A program made the translations under genes and the position numbers. From Gallionella sp. (GTDB lineage: Bacteria > Pseudomonadota > Gammaproteobacteria > Burkholderiales > Gallionellaceae), in assembly GCA_028687575.1 (NCBI GenBank), contig JAQTZW010000001.1, positions 124,001 through 188,000 of the forward strand: 64,000 nt of DNA, written 5' to 3'. Shown one piece after another: positions 7,782 through 16,390 of the stretch (within the stretch, counting starts at the first letter, position 1; the number at the start of each line of letters is the position of its first letter). The notes under the pieces are model-generated. The model was not told the DNA's origin, did no database searches, and saw only the letters and a program-made list of their open reading frames with translations.

Positions 7782-9928
7782 AACGCACTTTACTCATTCT
7801 GCTGATATTCGGGCTGATCGTTGGTTTTTTTGTGTTTGATCTGGAGCGTTTTCTCACGCTGGAATCACTTAAACAAAGTCAGCAGGATTTCGCCGCGCTC
7901 AATGCTCAAGCCCCTTGGTTAGTGACTGGGTTGTTTTTTGTGCTGTATGTGGTCGTCACCGCATTGTCTTTGCCCGGCGCGGTCATTTTGACGCTGGCGG
8001 CCGGTGCGCTGTTCGGTCTGACCGTCGGCACGCTGTTGGCATCGTTCGCTTCCAGTATTGGTGCAACACTGGCTTTCCTCGTCTCGCGCTTTGTGTTGCG
8101 CGATACAGTACAAAAACGCTTCGGCGATAAGCTGAAATCGATCAACGATGGGGTTGACAGGGAGGGTGCGCTGCATCTTTTCACGCTTCGACTGGTGCCT
8201 TTGTTTCCGTTCTTCCTCATCAATTTGTTGATGGGACTGACCCCGATGAAGACGCGCACCTTTTACTGGGTGAGCCAGATCGGTATGCTGGCGGGCACAC
8301 TGGTGTTCGTAAACGCGGGTACTCAGTTGGCGCAGTTGCAAAGCCTGTCCGGCATCCTGTCGCCGGGGTTGCTGTTTTCCTTTGTTTTATTAGGCGTATT
8401 TCCGATGATCGCCAAAAAATTCATCGCCTGGCTGCAACGCGGGCGTGTTTATGCCAAATGGCATCGTCCAGCCAAATATGATCGCAATCTGATCGTCATC
8501 GGCGGCGGGGCGGCAGGCTTGGTATCGTCCTATATCGCAGCAGCAGTCAAAGCCAAAGTAACCCTGATCGAAACACACAAGATGGGCGGCGACTGTCTGA
8601 ATTATGGATGTGTACCGAGTAAGGCGCTGATCAAGAGTGCGAAGTTGGCAAGTCAAATTCGTCATGGTGAGCACTATGGGCTAAACGCAGGGTCGCCTGA
8701 ATTCAGTTTCCGCAAGGTGATGGCGCGCGTGCATGAAGTGATTGCCAAAGTTGCGCCGCATGACAGTGTTGAACGCTATACCAGCCTAGGCGTAGAGGTG
8801 TTGCAAGGCTACGCGCGCATCACCGATCCGTGGACGGTTGAGATCAAGCTCAATAATGGCACAACGCAAAAGCTCACCACGCGCAACATCATTATTGCCA
8901 CTGGTGCTCGCCCATTTGTGCCACCGCTGCCGGGTCTTGATGATGTAGGTTATGTCACCAGCGATACGTTGTGGTCCACCTTCGCCGAACTGGATAATGC
9001 ACCGAAGCGCCTAGTGGTACTGGGTGGAGGCCCCATCGGTTGCGAACTGGCACAAAGCTTTGCGCGGCTCGGTTCGGGCGTGACGCAGATCGAAATGGCA
9101 CCGCGCATCATGATCCGTGAAGACATCGAAGTGTCCGAACTGGCACGAGCATCGCTAGTTGCCGATGGCGTGGAAGTGCTGACCAATCACAAGGCAGTGC
9201 GTTGCGAAAAGGAAGGTGAGCATAAGTATATCGTGGTGGAGTATGACGGCCAATCGCGTCGCATTGAATTTGATGCGTTGATCTGCGCAGTTGGCCGCAG
9301 CGCGCGCCTCAAAGGCTTCGGTCTGGAAGAACTGGGCATTCCGACTCAACGCACCGTGACCACCAACGACTATCTGGAAACCTTGTATCCCAATATTTTT
9401 GCGGCAGGCGATGTGGCGGGCCCCTACCAATTCACCCACACCGCAGCGCATCAGGCTTGGTATGCAACAGTCAATGCGCTGTTCGGCGACTTCAAGAAGT
9501 TCAAGGTGGATTATTCTGTCATCCCTTGGGCGACCTTCATTGAACCGGAGGTTGCACGCGTTGGTTTGAATGAACAAGATGCACACGAACAAGGTATCGC
9601 CTACGAGGTCACGAAGTACGGCATCGACGATCTTGATCGCGCCATTGCGGACGGGACGGCGTATGGCTTCGTCAAAGTGCTCACTGTGCCAGGCAAGGAC
9701 AAGATACTTGGTGTCACCATTGTGGGTGAACACTCGGGAGACCTGCTGGCAGAGTTCGTGTTGGCGATGAAATACGGTCTAGGCTTAAAAAAAATACTCG
9801 GCACAATTCATACCTACCCGACGTTAGCCGAAGCGAACAAATACGCGGCGGGCGAATGGAAGCGTACTCATGCACCTCAACAGGTGCTGCGATGGCTGGA
9901 ACGATACCATGCGTGGAAACGGGGCTGA
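7778..9928 (+). CDS. TVP38/TMEM64 membrane domain fused to dihydrolipoamide dehydrogenase/MerA-like flavoprotein
   Basis: A 716-residue fusion. Residues 1-225 are a TVP38/DedA-type membrane domain with about five helices (SLPGAVILTLAAGALFG; RLVPLFPFFLINLLMGLTPM). Residues about 235-700 are a class I disulfide oxidoreductase: FAD site VIGGGAAGLVSSYIA, redox-active CxxxxC (GGDCLNYGCVPSKA), NAD(P) site VLGGGPIGCELAQ, NIFAAGDVA, and the interface HTYPTLAE. The fusion recurs with arsenosugar genes, but its reaction is not known to me. It would place a thiol/NAD(P)H redox centre at the inner membrane. Start ATG 7778 overlaps the arsS stop. Confidence 0.85.
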   Translation: MKRTLLILLIFGLIVGFFVFDLERFLTLESLKQSQQDFAALNAQAPWLVTGLFFVLYVVVTALSLPGAVILTLAAGALFGLTVGTLLASFASSIGATLAFLVSRFVLRDTVQKRFGDKLKSINDGVDREGALHLFTLRLVPLFPFFLINLLMGLTPMKTRTFYWVSQIGMLAGTLVFVNAGTQLAQLQSLSGILSPGLLFSFVLLGVFPMIAKKFIAWLQRGRVYAKWHRPAKYDRNLIVIGGGAAGLVSSYIAAAVKAKVTLIETHKMGGDCLNYGCVPSKALIKSAKLASQIRHGEHYGLNAGSPEFSFRKVMARVHEVIAKVAPHDSVERYTSLGVEVLQGYARITDPWTVEIKLNNGTTQKLTTRNIIIATGARPFVPPLPGLDDVGYVTSDTLWSTFAELDNAPKRLVVLGGGPIGCELAQSFARLGSGVTQIEMAPRIMIREDIEVSELARASLVADGVEVLTNHKAVRCEKEGEHKYIVVEYDGQSRRIEFDALICAVGRSARLKGFGLEELGIPTQRTVTTNDYLETLYPNIFAAGDVAGPYQFTHTAAHQAWYATVNALFGDFKKFKVDYSVIPWATFIEPEVARVGLNEQDAHEQGIAYEVTKYGIDDLDRAIADGTAYGFVKVLTVPGKDKILGVTIVGEHSGDLLAEFVLAMKYGLGLKKILGTIHTYPTLAEANKYAAGEWKRTHAPQQVLRWLERYHAWKRG

Positions 9929-10603
9929 ATGAAACTCTCCATCATCGTGCCCGTACTAAATGAAGCTGGACAGTTGCCGGACTTGTTCGCGCATCTGCTG
10001 CCTTTTCAGCGTGCCGGTTGCGAAATCATCTTTGCCGATGGCGTGAGTATGGATGGTTCATCCATGCTGGCGCAGGTGGCTGGATTCACGGTGGTGCAAT
10101 CCGCCCCTGGCCGAGCACGTCAGATGAATGCGGGTGCAGCTCAAGCCAGTGGGGATGTATTGCTTTTTCTGCACGCTGACACGCGATTACCTCAAGGTGC
10201 ATCTAGACTAATTACCCAAGGGTTAGTTGAGCAAGATCGCTGCTGGGGACGTTTTGATGTGTGCATCTCAGGTCGGCCATTCATGTTGCGCGTGGTGAGC
10301 CATCTGATTAATTTACGTTCGCGCTTGACGGGCATCGCCACCGGCGATCAGGCCATTTTCGTGCGGCGCTCCATATTCGAACAAATGGGTCGGTATTCTG
10401 ACGAACCCCTGATGGAGGATGTCGCGCTTTGCAAACGCTTGAAGTCGTTCTCGCGTCCTGTCTGCATCAAGCATTGCGTGACTACCTCTGGTCGTCGCTG
10501 GGAAGCGAACGGCGTGTGGCGCACCATTCTGCTGATGTGGCGTTTACGCTGGGCGTACTGGCGCGGTACGGATGCCGCTGAATTGGCAAGGTTGTACCGA
10601 TGA
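9929..10603 (+). CDS. Family 2 glycosyltransferase, arsenosugar-cluster type (TIGR04283-like)
   Basis: A 224-residue GT-A glycosyltransferase: SIIVPVLNEAGQLPDL at the N-terminus, FADGVSMDGS, GRARQMNAGA, and the metal/donor motif LFLHADTRLP near residue 80. GDQAIFVRRSIF and MEDVALCKRL follow. It starts directly after the upstream stop (TGAATG). The TIGR04283 family is defined by its link to arsenic-sugar clusters. The probable role is transfer of a sugar-like unit to, or from, the arsenoriboside; the acceptor is inferred from context only. Confidence 0.82.
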   Translation: MKLSIIVPVLNEAGQLPDLFAHLLPFQRAGCEIIFADGVSMDGSSMLAQVAGFTVVQSAPGRARQMNAGAAQASGDVLLFLHADTRLPQGASRLITQGLVEQDRCWGRFDVCISGRPFMLRVVSHLINLRSRLTGIATGDQAIFVRRSIFEQMGRYSDEPLMEDVALCKRLKSFSRPVCIKHCVTTSGRRWEANGVWRTILLMWRLRWAYWRGTDAAELARLYR

Positions 10604-11238
10604 CAGTCACTACGAACCAACCTGTGCACATCATCATTTTTGCCAAAGCCCCGTTAGCGGGATTCGCCAAAACACGATTGATTCCTGCGCTCGGCGCAGA
10701 AGGTGCGGCAGCGCTGGCGAGACGCATGTTGCTGCATACCCTGCATGAGGCGATTCAGGCAAGGATTGGCAGCGTCGAATTGTGTATCACGCCTTCTCTC
10801 GACGAATCAGCTTGGCAATCATTTGCAGCACCTTTAGGTATCGTTATTTCAGAACAGGGTGAGGGTGATTTAGGTGCGAGACTTGCGCGCGCAGCGCAAC
10901 GTACATTGGAACGGGGCGAGTCCGTGTTGCTGGTAGGGACTGACTGTGTCGAAATGTCCGCCGAATTATTGCGAAACGCGGCAAGAAAACTGCACGACCA
11001 CGATTCGGTCATTCATTGCACCACGGATGGTGGTTATGCCTTGCTGGGGCTGAAGCAATTCAGCGCGCTATTGTTTAGCAATGTGGCCTGGAGTACCGAT
11101 GCGGTGGCAAGTGCTACGCTATCGCGCATTGTGCAACTGGGTTGGACTGTACATGTCGGACAAATGTTGCACGATGTGGATGAGCCACAAGATTTGAAAT
11201 ATTTACCTAGCGATTGGAGTTCGTATGTTGCAGCGTAG
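10600..11238 (+). CDS. DUF2064 / TIGR04282-like glycosyltransferase of arsenosugar clusters
   Basis: A 212-residue nucleotidyl/glycosyl-transferase-fold protein with IIIFAKAPLAGFAKTRL near the start, LVGTDCVEMSAELL near residue 110 and TTDGGYALLGLKQ near 145. It overlaps the preceding glycosyltransferase by 4 bp (ATGA) and the next gene by 14 bp, so the operon is tightly coupled. The family belongs to the CobU/GlmU-like fold and is placed in arsenosugar clusters by genome context; no reaction is proven. Confidence 0.8.
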   Translation: MTVTTNQPVHIIIFAKAPLAGFAKTRLIPALGAEGAAALARRMLLHTLHEAIQARIGSVELCITPSLDESAWQSFAAPLGIVISEQGEGDLGARLARAAQRTLERGESVLLVGTDCVEMSAELLRNAARKLHDHDSVIHCTTDGGYALLGLKQFSALLFSNVAWSTDAVASATLSRIVQLGWTVHVGQMLHDVDEPQDLKYLPSDWSSYVAA

Positions 11239-11962
11239 CTTTTGGGGCGCGTGTCTAGTAGTCATGTCGTGTGGCGCACAAGCTGGGGAGATTGTCAGGC
11301 TGGATAATTTTTCCAATGAATCGTTGAGTGTACCCTCGCCCTGGCAAGTTGTGCAGCTGGATAAAAAGATAGCGCCAACTCGATACCAAGTGACGCGCTG
11401 GGATGGTGTGCTGAGTATTGAAGCGACGGCTGAACACAGCATGGCACTGTTGGCGCGACCTGTTGAAGTCGATCTAAACCGTACTCCAGTGTTGTGTTGG
11501 CGGTGGCGTGTGGATGCGCCTTTGGTTAAATCCGATATGGCAACCAAGGCAGGCGATGACTACGCCGCCCGCGTGTATGTCTCGTTCTCACTTCCTCCCT
11601 CGGAAATTGGTTTTGTATTACGCACCAAGCTCAAGCTGGCGCGCAGCATCTACGGCGATGCGGTGCCTGATGCTGCGCTCAACTATGTGTGGGACAACCG
11701 CTATCCGGTCGGTACACGAAAACCTAATGCCTACACCGACCGTACGCGCATGATCGTTTCCGAATCTGGTGCTGTCAATGCGGGTAAGTGGGTCGTTGCA
11801 CGCCATGATGTACGACAGGATGTGATCACCGAATTTGGTTCTGCCCAGGCTCTGCTGATTCAGCTTTCAATCGCATCGGACACTGATAACACCAAAGAAA
11901 TAGCCCATGCTGGTTTCGCCGATTTTCAATTCGTCGAGAAGAATGCAGCCTGCTTTCCCTAG
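11225..11962 (+). CDS. DUF3047 secreted protein
   Basis: A 245-residue protein with an N-terminal signal peptide (about 20 residues, cleavage near GAQA-GEI). The rest shows the DUF3047 pattern: PVLCWRWRVDAPL, DDYAARVYVSF, LNYVWDNRYPVGT, RTRMIVSESG, and a closing ADFQF strand. It is probably a periplasmic beta-sandwich binding protein; no ligand is known. It is the last gene of the arsS operon, with its start inside the previous gene. Its role in arsenosugar export or handling is only suggested by position. Confidence 0.75.
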   Translation: MLQRSFWGACLVVMSCGAQAGEIVRLDNFSNESLSVPSPWQVVQLDKKIAPTRYQVTRWDGVLSIEATAEHSMALLARPVEVDLNRTPVLCWRWRVDAPLVKSDMATKAGDDYAARVYVSFSLPPSEIGFVLRTKLKLARSIYGDAVPDAALNYVWDNRYPVGTRKPNAYTDRTRMIVSESGAVNAGKWVVARHDVRQDVITEFGSAQALLIQLSIASDTDNTKEIAHAGFADFQFVEKNAACFP

Positions 11963-11987
11963 ATGAATATTAAAACTATTGGCCGTT

Positions 11988-12016
11988 TGTAAGAATAAAT
12001 GAAATTGGGCGACTAA
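11988..12016 (+). promoter_or_regulatory. ECF-type promoter for arsM
   Basis: TGTAAG at 11988-11993 and CGACTAA at 12010-12016 with a 16-bp spacer, 32 bp before arsM. It gives arsM its own promoter even though the gene lies just behind the arsS operon. Confidence 0.75.
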
Positions 12017-12048
12017 CGGCTGTCACCATTATTTATTTAGGAAACGCC

Positions 12049-13086
12049 ATGCAAGAAATCGTTAAAGACTACTATGGGAAACAACTGCAAAATTCTGATG
12101 ACCTAAAGACTTCGGCTTGTTGTGATGCCTCGCAAGTACCTGCTTGGCTTAAGCCGCTCCTATCTAATATTCATCCAGAAGTCATGGCGCGCTATTACGG
12201 TTGCGGTTTGGTTTGTCCACCGTTGCTGGATGGGTGCCGAATTTTGGATCTGGGCAGTGGTGCCGGGCGCGATGTGTATGCATTAGCACAGATGGTTGGT
12301 CATGATGGTCAGGTAGTTGGTGTGGATATGACGGAGGAGCAACTGGATGTCGCGGAAAGTTATCGTGCATATCACGCCGAGACATTCGGTTTTGATAACG
12401 TTGTTTTCAAGCAGGGATATATCGAAAAGCTAGATGAATTAGGGTTTGAAGACGGCAGTTTTGATGTGATCGTATCAAACTGCGTCATCAATCTCTCACC
12501 TGAAAAAGATGCGGTATTGCACGAAATACATCGTTTGCTAAAACCGGGCGGTGAATTTTATTTCTCTGATATTTATGCTGACCGCAGAGTGCCTGACTCG
12601 GTGCGCAATGATCCTGTTTTGTATGGGGAGTGTCTGGGGGGCGCACTGTATTGGAATGATTTTATTAGTCTTGCCAAGCGCCATGGCTTTGCTGATCCCC
12701 GCCTGATTGATGATAGGCCGCTTGATATTACAGATGTCAAACTAGCTGCGCGGGTAGGTAATATCAAGTTTTATTCTGCGACCTATCGCCTTTTTAAGCT
12801 GGAAGGATTGGAGGCCGCTTGTGAAGATTATGGGCAGGCGGTGATTTATCGCGGCACGATTCCAAATCATGCAAATCGCTTTATTCTCGACAGCCACCAT
12901 GATATCGAAACAGGACGCGTTTTTCCGGTGTGCGGCAATACATGGCACATGTTGTGTGGCAGCCGGTTCAAGCAACACTTTGAATTTATCGGTGACTTTA
13001 GCCGACACTATGGAATTTTTCCGGGGTGTGGCAGTGATATTCCTTTTGTACAAAGTCAGGGTGAGGCCACATCCGCGTGTTGCTAG
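12049..13086 (+). CDS. arsM: Arsenite S-adenosylmethionine methyltransferase ArsM
   Basis: A 345-residue class I methyltransferase. The SAM site is ILDLGSGAGRDVYAL near residue 68. The three conserved As(III)-binding cysteines are visible in YYGCGLVCP, SNCVINLSP and GECLGGALYW. A CC pair occurs near the N-terminus (SACCDAS) and at the very C-terminus (SACC), as in many long ArsM proteins. It methylates arsenite stepwise to mono-, di- and trimethylated species and supplies ArsS. The AGGAAACGCC before the ATG is a fair RBS. A family member without an arsR/arsB neighbourhood suggests detoxification by conversion to organoarsenic. Confidence 0.93.
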   Translation: MQEIVKDYYGKQLQNSDDLKTSACCDASQVPAWLKPLLSNIHPEVMARYYGCGLVCPPLLDGCRILDLGSGAGRDVYALAQMVGHDGQVVGVDMTEEQLDVAESYRAYHAETFGFDNVVFKQGYIEKLDELGFEDGSFDVIVSNCVINLSPEKDAVLHEIHRLLKPGGEFYFSDIYADRRVPDSVRNDPVLYGECLGGALYWNDFISLAKRHGFADPRLIDDRPLDITDVKLAARVGNIKFYSATYRLFKLEGLEAACEDYGQAVIYRGTIPNHANRFILDSHHDIETGRVFPVCGNTWHMLCGSRFKQHFEFIGDFSRHYGIFPGCGSDIPFVQSQGEATSACC

Positions 13087-13172
13087 ATTCGAAACTAGTG
13101 AAGAAAAGTGGCGAAAATAATTTGTACGTAGTTATGTGTGTTGATGTCGTACGGCACAGCGGGTGTCCGGTG

Positions 13173-13859
13173 ATGGATAAGGATCAGATGCGCAAATTTT
13201 ATGCTGAAGCTTTCGGTACCTTTTGTCTTGTCTTCGCAGGAACGGGAGCTATTGTCATCAATGACGTGTCTGGTGGAGTGATTTCGCATCTGGGTATTGC
13301 ACTCACTTTTGGCCTCGTTGTGCTGTCCATGATTTATGCCGTGGGTGATATTTCTGGTGCGCATCTGAATCCGGCAGTCACTATCGGTTTCTTCGTGGCG
13401 AATCGATTCGCTGGTCGACTGGTTCTACCCTATATCGCCAGTCAGATTGCTGGTGCGCTTATAGCCAGTTTTCTGTTGCGCTTCCTATTTCCGTCCCATA
13501 TCTCTCTTGGTACCACACTGCCTGCAGACTCTTATGTACAGTCATTCATTCTAGAGTTGGTGCTGACAGCCATTCTCATGTTTGTCATTCTGAAAGTGTC
13601 CAGCGGCGCACGAGAGCGGGGTATTACAGCCGGAATTGTGGTCGGTTCTGTCATCACCTTGGAGGCGCTTTTTGCAGGACCCATTAGTGGCGCATCTATG
13701 AATCCTGCCCGTTCATTGGCTCCCGCACTCGTTTCAGGGCAACTTGCCAGCACCTGGCTTTATCTCGCTGCCCCCATATTAGGTGCGTTTTTGGGCGTTG
13801 TATTATGTCGTGTCATGCGTGAAGAAGGGTGCTGCTCACCTTTAAAGCAAGCTGCCTAA
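13173..13859 (+). CDS. MIP-family aquaporin/aquaglyceroporin
   Basis: A 228-residue channel with six membrane helices and two half-helix NPA motifs, HLNPAVT and SMNPARS. The C-terminus ends in a cysteine pair (EEGCCSP). Aquaglyceroporins conduct arsenite and methylated arsenic, and AqpS-type channels occur in arsenic operons. It follows arsM by 86 bp on the same strand and so may export As(OH)3 or methylarsenicals. ATG 13173 was chosen because family members begin with the KFYAEAFGT helix. The RBS is weak, and an in-frame ATG at 13134 is possible. Confidence 0.85.
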   Translation: MDKDQMRKFYAEAFGTFCLVFAGTGAIVINDVSGGVISHLGIALTFGLVVLSMIYAVGDISGAHLNPAVTIGFFVANRFAGRLVLPYIASQIAGALIASFLLRFLFPSHISLGTTLPADSYVQSFILELVLTAILMFVILKVSSGARERGITAGIVVGSVITLEALFAGPISGASMNPARSLAPALVSGQLASTWLYLAAPILGAFLGVVLCRVMREEGCCSPLKQAA

Positions 13860-13915
13860 ATTGATTATTTTTACTTATTGTTTTAATTGTATATTTTATA
13901 ATTATCAAGCTGCTC

Positions 13916-13944
13916 TGTAAGAAAGCGATGATTGTCCCGACTAA
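13916..13944 (+). promoter_or_regulatory. ECF-type promoter for bufferin operon
   Basis: TGTAAG at 13916-13921 and CGACTAA at 13938-13944 with a 16-bp spacer. An AT-rich tract (13861-13905) just upstream could act as an UP element. Confidence 0.75.
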
Positions 13945-13997
13945 TCAATCGGAGGCATTCGCCCCATGAGAATTTAACTATCCTAAGGAGTTTTACC

Positions 13998-14261
13998 ATG
14001 AAAAACAGTCACATTCTTTCCGCTGCAATCGGTAGCTTACTGGTACTTGGTCTGGTCAGCGGAAACGCCAATGCGGCGGATAAAAAGGATATGGAGAAAT
14101 GCTTTGGCATCGCCAAGGCGGGCATGAATGATTGCTCCAGCAGCAAGAGCGCGCACTCCTGTGCGGGACAGGCTACCAAAAACAATGATGCGGAAGATTT
14201 TGTCGCCGTTCCCAAGGGGACTTGCAACAAAATTGCTGGCGGCATGTTGAAAGCGATGTAA
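13998..14261 (+). CDS. bufA: BufA1-type bufferin precursor (DUF2282)
   Basis: An 87-residue precursor. It has a signal peptide of about 25 residues (cleaved after NANA) and a mature part with four cysteines in the DUF2282 order: [22 protein letters not shown], and PKGTCNK. In characterised bufferins the MNIO enzyme BufB with BufC oxidises cysteines to 5-thiooxazoles, which bind copper in the periplasm. ATG 13998 has AAGGAG upstream. The stop overlaps the bufB start by one base. An ECF promoter lies in front. Whether copper, mercury or arsenic is bound here is not shown. Confidence 0.88.
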   Translation: MKNSHILSAAIGSLLVLGLVSGNANAADKKDMEKCFGIAKAGMNDCSSSKSAHSCAGQATKNNDAEDFVAVPKGTCNKIAGGMLKAM

Positions 14262-15091
14262 TGGGAAAGCCCGCTACCTTGCCATGCAGCGCCGGCATTG
14301 GATTGCGGGCGCCTCATTATCGAGAGGTTTTGAATACCCTACCCCAACTGGGGTGGGTGGAAGTTCATAGTGAGAATTTTTTCGGCGATGGTGTGCCCTT
14401 GCGTACTTTACTTAAGGTGCGTGAACATTACCCCGTCAGTTTACATGGTGTTGGCATGGGACTGGCTTCAACTGAACCGTTATCCCCGCAACATTTGACC
14501 GCATTGCGCAGTCTGTGCGACCAGGTGCAGCCTGCCGCAGTGTCAGAACATCTGTGCTGGAATGCAGCGTCAGGCATGGTTATTAACGATCTGTTACCGT
14601 TCCCTTATACGCAGGAAGCATTGCTCCATGTAGCAAGTCGCGTGGATCAGGTTCAGGAAAAACTGGGCCGCCAGTTGCTGGTGGAAAATCTCTCCAGCTA
14701 TTTGTCTTTTTCGCACAGCGAAATGACGGAGGGAGAATTTCTGGCGGAATTATCCCAGCGTACCGGCTGCGGCATTCTATTTGATGTGGAGAATCTTTAC
14801 GTTAATGCGCGTAATCTTGGCGTGGATGCAGAAAAGTTTATCACCGATATACCAGCGGCAGCGGTTAAGGAATATCACTTGGCAGGATTCAGCGTGCATG
14901 ATGGTTGTCTGGTCGATACCCATGACCACCCGGTTCACGCCGATGTATGGGCGTTGTATGAATGTGCGCTGCGCCATCTTGGGCCACGTCCCACACTGAT
15001 CGAGTGGGATAATGACATTCCGCCGTTGCAGGTACTGATGGCAGAGGCTGAAAAAGCCCAGAAACGTCTGGAGCATTGTCATGCTCTGTGA
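14261..15091 (+). CDS. bufB: BufB, MNIO-family (DUF692) iron-dependent peptide-modifying enzyme
   Basis: A 276-residue TIM-barrel enzyme of the multinuclear iron oxidase family. Metal-ligand motifs visible are GLRAPHY, EVHSENFFGDG, SLHGVGMGL, SEHLCW, VENLSSYL, DVENLYVNARN, HLAGFSVHDGCLVDTHDHPV and LIEWDNDIPP. It oxidises cysteine residues of the BufA precursor with the help of the adjacent BufC. The start overlaps the bufA stop (TAATG), and its end overlaps bufC by 11 bp. Confidence 0.9.
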   Translation: MGKPATLPCSAGIGLRAPHYREVLNTLPQLGWVEVHSENFFGDGVPLRTLLKVREHYPVSLHGVGMGLASTEPLSPQHLTALRSLCDQVQPAAVSEHLCWNAASGMVINDLLPFPYTQEALLHVASRVDQVQEKLGRQLLVENLSSYLSFSHSEMTEGEFLAELSQRTGCGILFDVENLYVNARNLGVDAEKFITDIPAAAVKEYHLAGFSVHDGCLVDTHDHPVHADVWALYECALRHLGPRPTLIEWDNDIPPLQVLMAEAEKAQKRLEHCHAL

Positions 15092-15857
15092 TGATCTGTC
15101 AGATTTTGCACGCGCCATTGTGCAAGGTGAAGCACCTTCGCCGCATATCAATGCGGACTATGCGCAATATTCTTCGGCTGTCGCCATTGGAGTTTACCGC
15201 AACAATTATTTCGGTAATCTGCATGACGCGCTTGCCGGTGCTTATCCGGTCATCGAGCAGCTCGTGGGGTGGGATTTTTTCAGGTGCTTGACGCGTTCCT
15301 TTATCCGACAGCATGGCTCGCAAAGCGGCAACCTGCACCATTATGGTGCCCAAATGGAAGATTTTTTGGCGACATTTGAACCATCTAAAGATCTGGTCTA
15401 TTTGCCGGATTTCGCGAGACTGGAGTGGGCTTGTCACTGTGCGTATTTTGCAGAAGATGCCACGGCTTTAAATCTTGCTGATCTGGCTCAGATACCGCCT
15501 GAGCGTTATGCAGATATGATCCTGCATCTGCATCCGTCCTGTCATCTGCTGTCTTCCCGTTATCCTATTTCCGCCATCTGGCATGCCCATCAACCTGATG
15601 CGGCCTGTGATTTTCATATCGATTTGGATCGTGGCGGTAGCAATGTTCTCGTCATTCGCTGTGATGATCTAGTCAACGTTGTTGAATTATTGCAGGCCGA
15701 TGCAGCATGGCTACAAGCTGTTCAGAAGGGCGCTTCACTGGGCGTTTCAACGGATGCAATTCAGGTTCGTTATCCGGACTTTGATTTGCCATCCTTATTG
15801 CTGATGTTGGTGGCGAATAACGCATTGACGAATTTTAATTTGAAGGAAATTACATGA
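15081..15857 (+). CDS. bufC: BufC, DUF2063/HvfC-like partner protein
   Basis: A 258-residue protein with an N-terminal DUF2063 domain (YAQYSSAVAIGVYRNNYFGNLHDALAGAYPVIEQLVG, about residues 25-65; RLEWACHCAYF near 110). These proteins were labelled DNA-binding but act as recognition partners that deliver the precursor to BufB. It overlaps bufB upstream and the DoxX gene downstream (ATGA), which forms one coupled unit. Confidence 0.87.
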   Translation: MLCDDLSDFARAIVQGEAPSPHINADYAQYSSAVAIGVYRNNYFGNLHDALAGAYPVIEQLVGWDFFRCLTRSFIRQHGSQSGNLHHYGAQMEDFLATFEPSKDLVYLPDFARLEWACHCAYFAEDATALNLADLAQIPPERYADMILHLHPSCHLLSSRYPISAIWHAHQPDAACDFHIDLDRGGSNVLVIRCDDLVNVVELLQADAAWLQAVQKGASLGVSTDAIQVRYPDFDLPSLLLMLVANNALTNFNLKEIT

Positions 15858-16300
15858 AATTGATATCAAGACTGGGCAAGTATTACTATTCGGCATCGCA
15901 TCTTCCGGAATTTTTGGCCCCCGTGCTGGATTTTGGATTGCGTTTGTACCTGGCAGACGTATTTATTAAGTCCGGTCTGACCAAGATTCAGAGTTGGGAT
16001 AGCACGTTGTATCTGTTTAGCGATGTCTACAATGTACCGTTGCTGCCCCCCGAGGTGGCCGCGTCGATGGCTGCCAGCGCAGAACTGGGCTTGCCTGTAC
16101 TGCTGGTTCTCGGTCTGTTCGGACGCTTTGCGGCAGCCGGACTTTTCATTCTCAACATCGTCGCGGTTATTTCTTATGCCGATCTGAGTCAGGCGGGGCT
16201 CAATCAGCACCTCTCCTGGGGTATTTTGCTTGGTGTATTGTTGATACTCAGCCGAAACACATGGTCGGCTGATACCTGGCTGGAAAAACGATTGAAGTAA
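15854..16300 (+). CDS. DoxX-family membrane protein
   Basis: A 148-residue four-helix membrane protein (LRLYLADVFIKSGLTKIQSW, LPVLLVLGLFGRFAAAGLFILNIVAVISY, WGILLGVLLIL). DoxX proteins regularly close bufferin operons, and the same gene set occurs in the Neisseria SigE operon. The role is unproven: a membrane redox partner or assembly factor is plausible. It overlaps bufC by 4 bp and is followed by two strong hairpins. Confidence 0.85.
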   Translation: MKLISRLGKYYYSASHLPEFLAPVLDFGLRLYLADVFIKSGLTKIQSWDSTLYLFSDVYNVPLLPPEVAASMAASAELGLPVLLVLGLFGRFAAAGLFILNIVAVISYADLSQAGLNQHLSWGILLGVLLILSRNTWSADTWLEKRLK

Positions 16301-16324
16301 TGTTACTCAGGCTTGTCAGTCAAA

Positions 16325-16380
16325 GCACCCGCCTGGCTGCTGCGGGTGCAAGGCTGACCAAGCCGCTGAGATTGGTCAGC
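16325..16380. terminator. Two tandem hairpins between convergent genes
   Basis: The first stem is GCACCCGC (16325-16332) with GCGGGTGC (16342-16349). The second is GCTGACCA (16353-16360) with TGGTCAGC (16373-16380). They lie between the ends of the DoxX gene and the convergent cytochrome gene and probably end both transcripts. Neither has a long T-tract, so the termination type is uncertain. Confidence 0.6.
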
Positions 16381-16390
16381 GAGCAAATGT

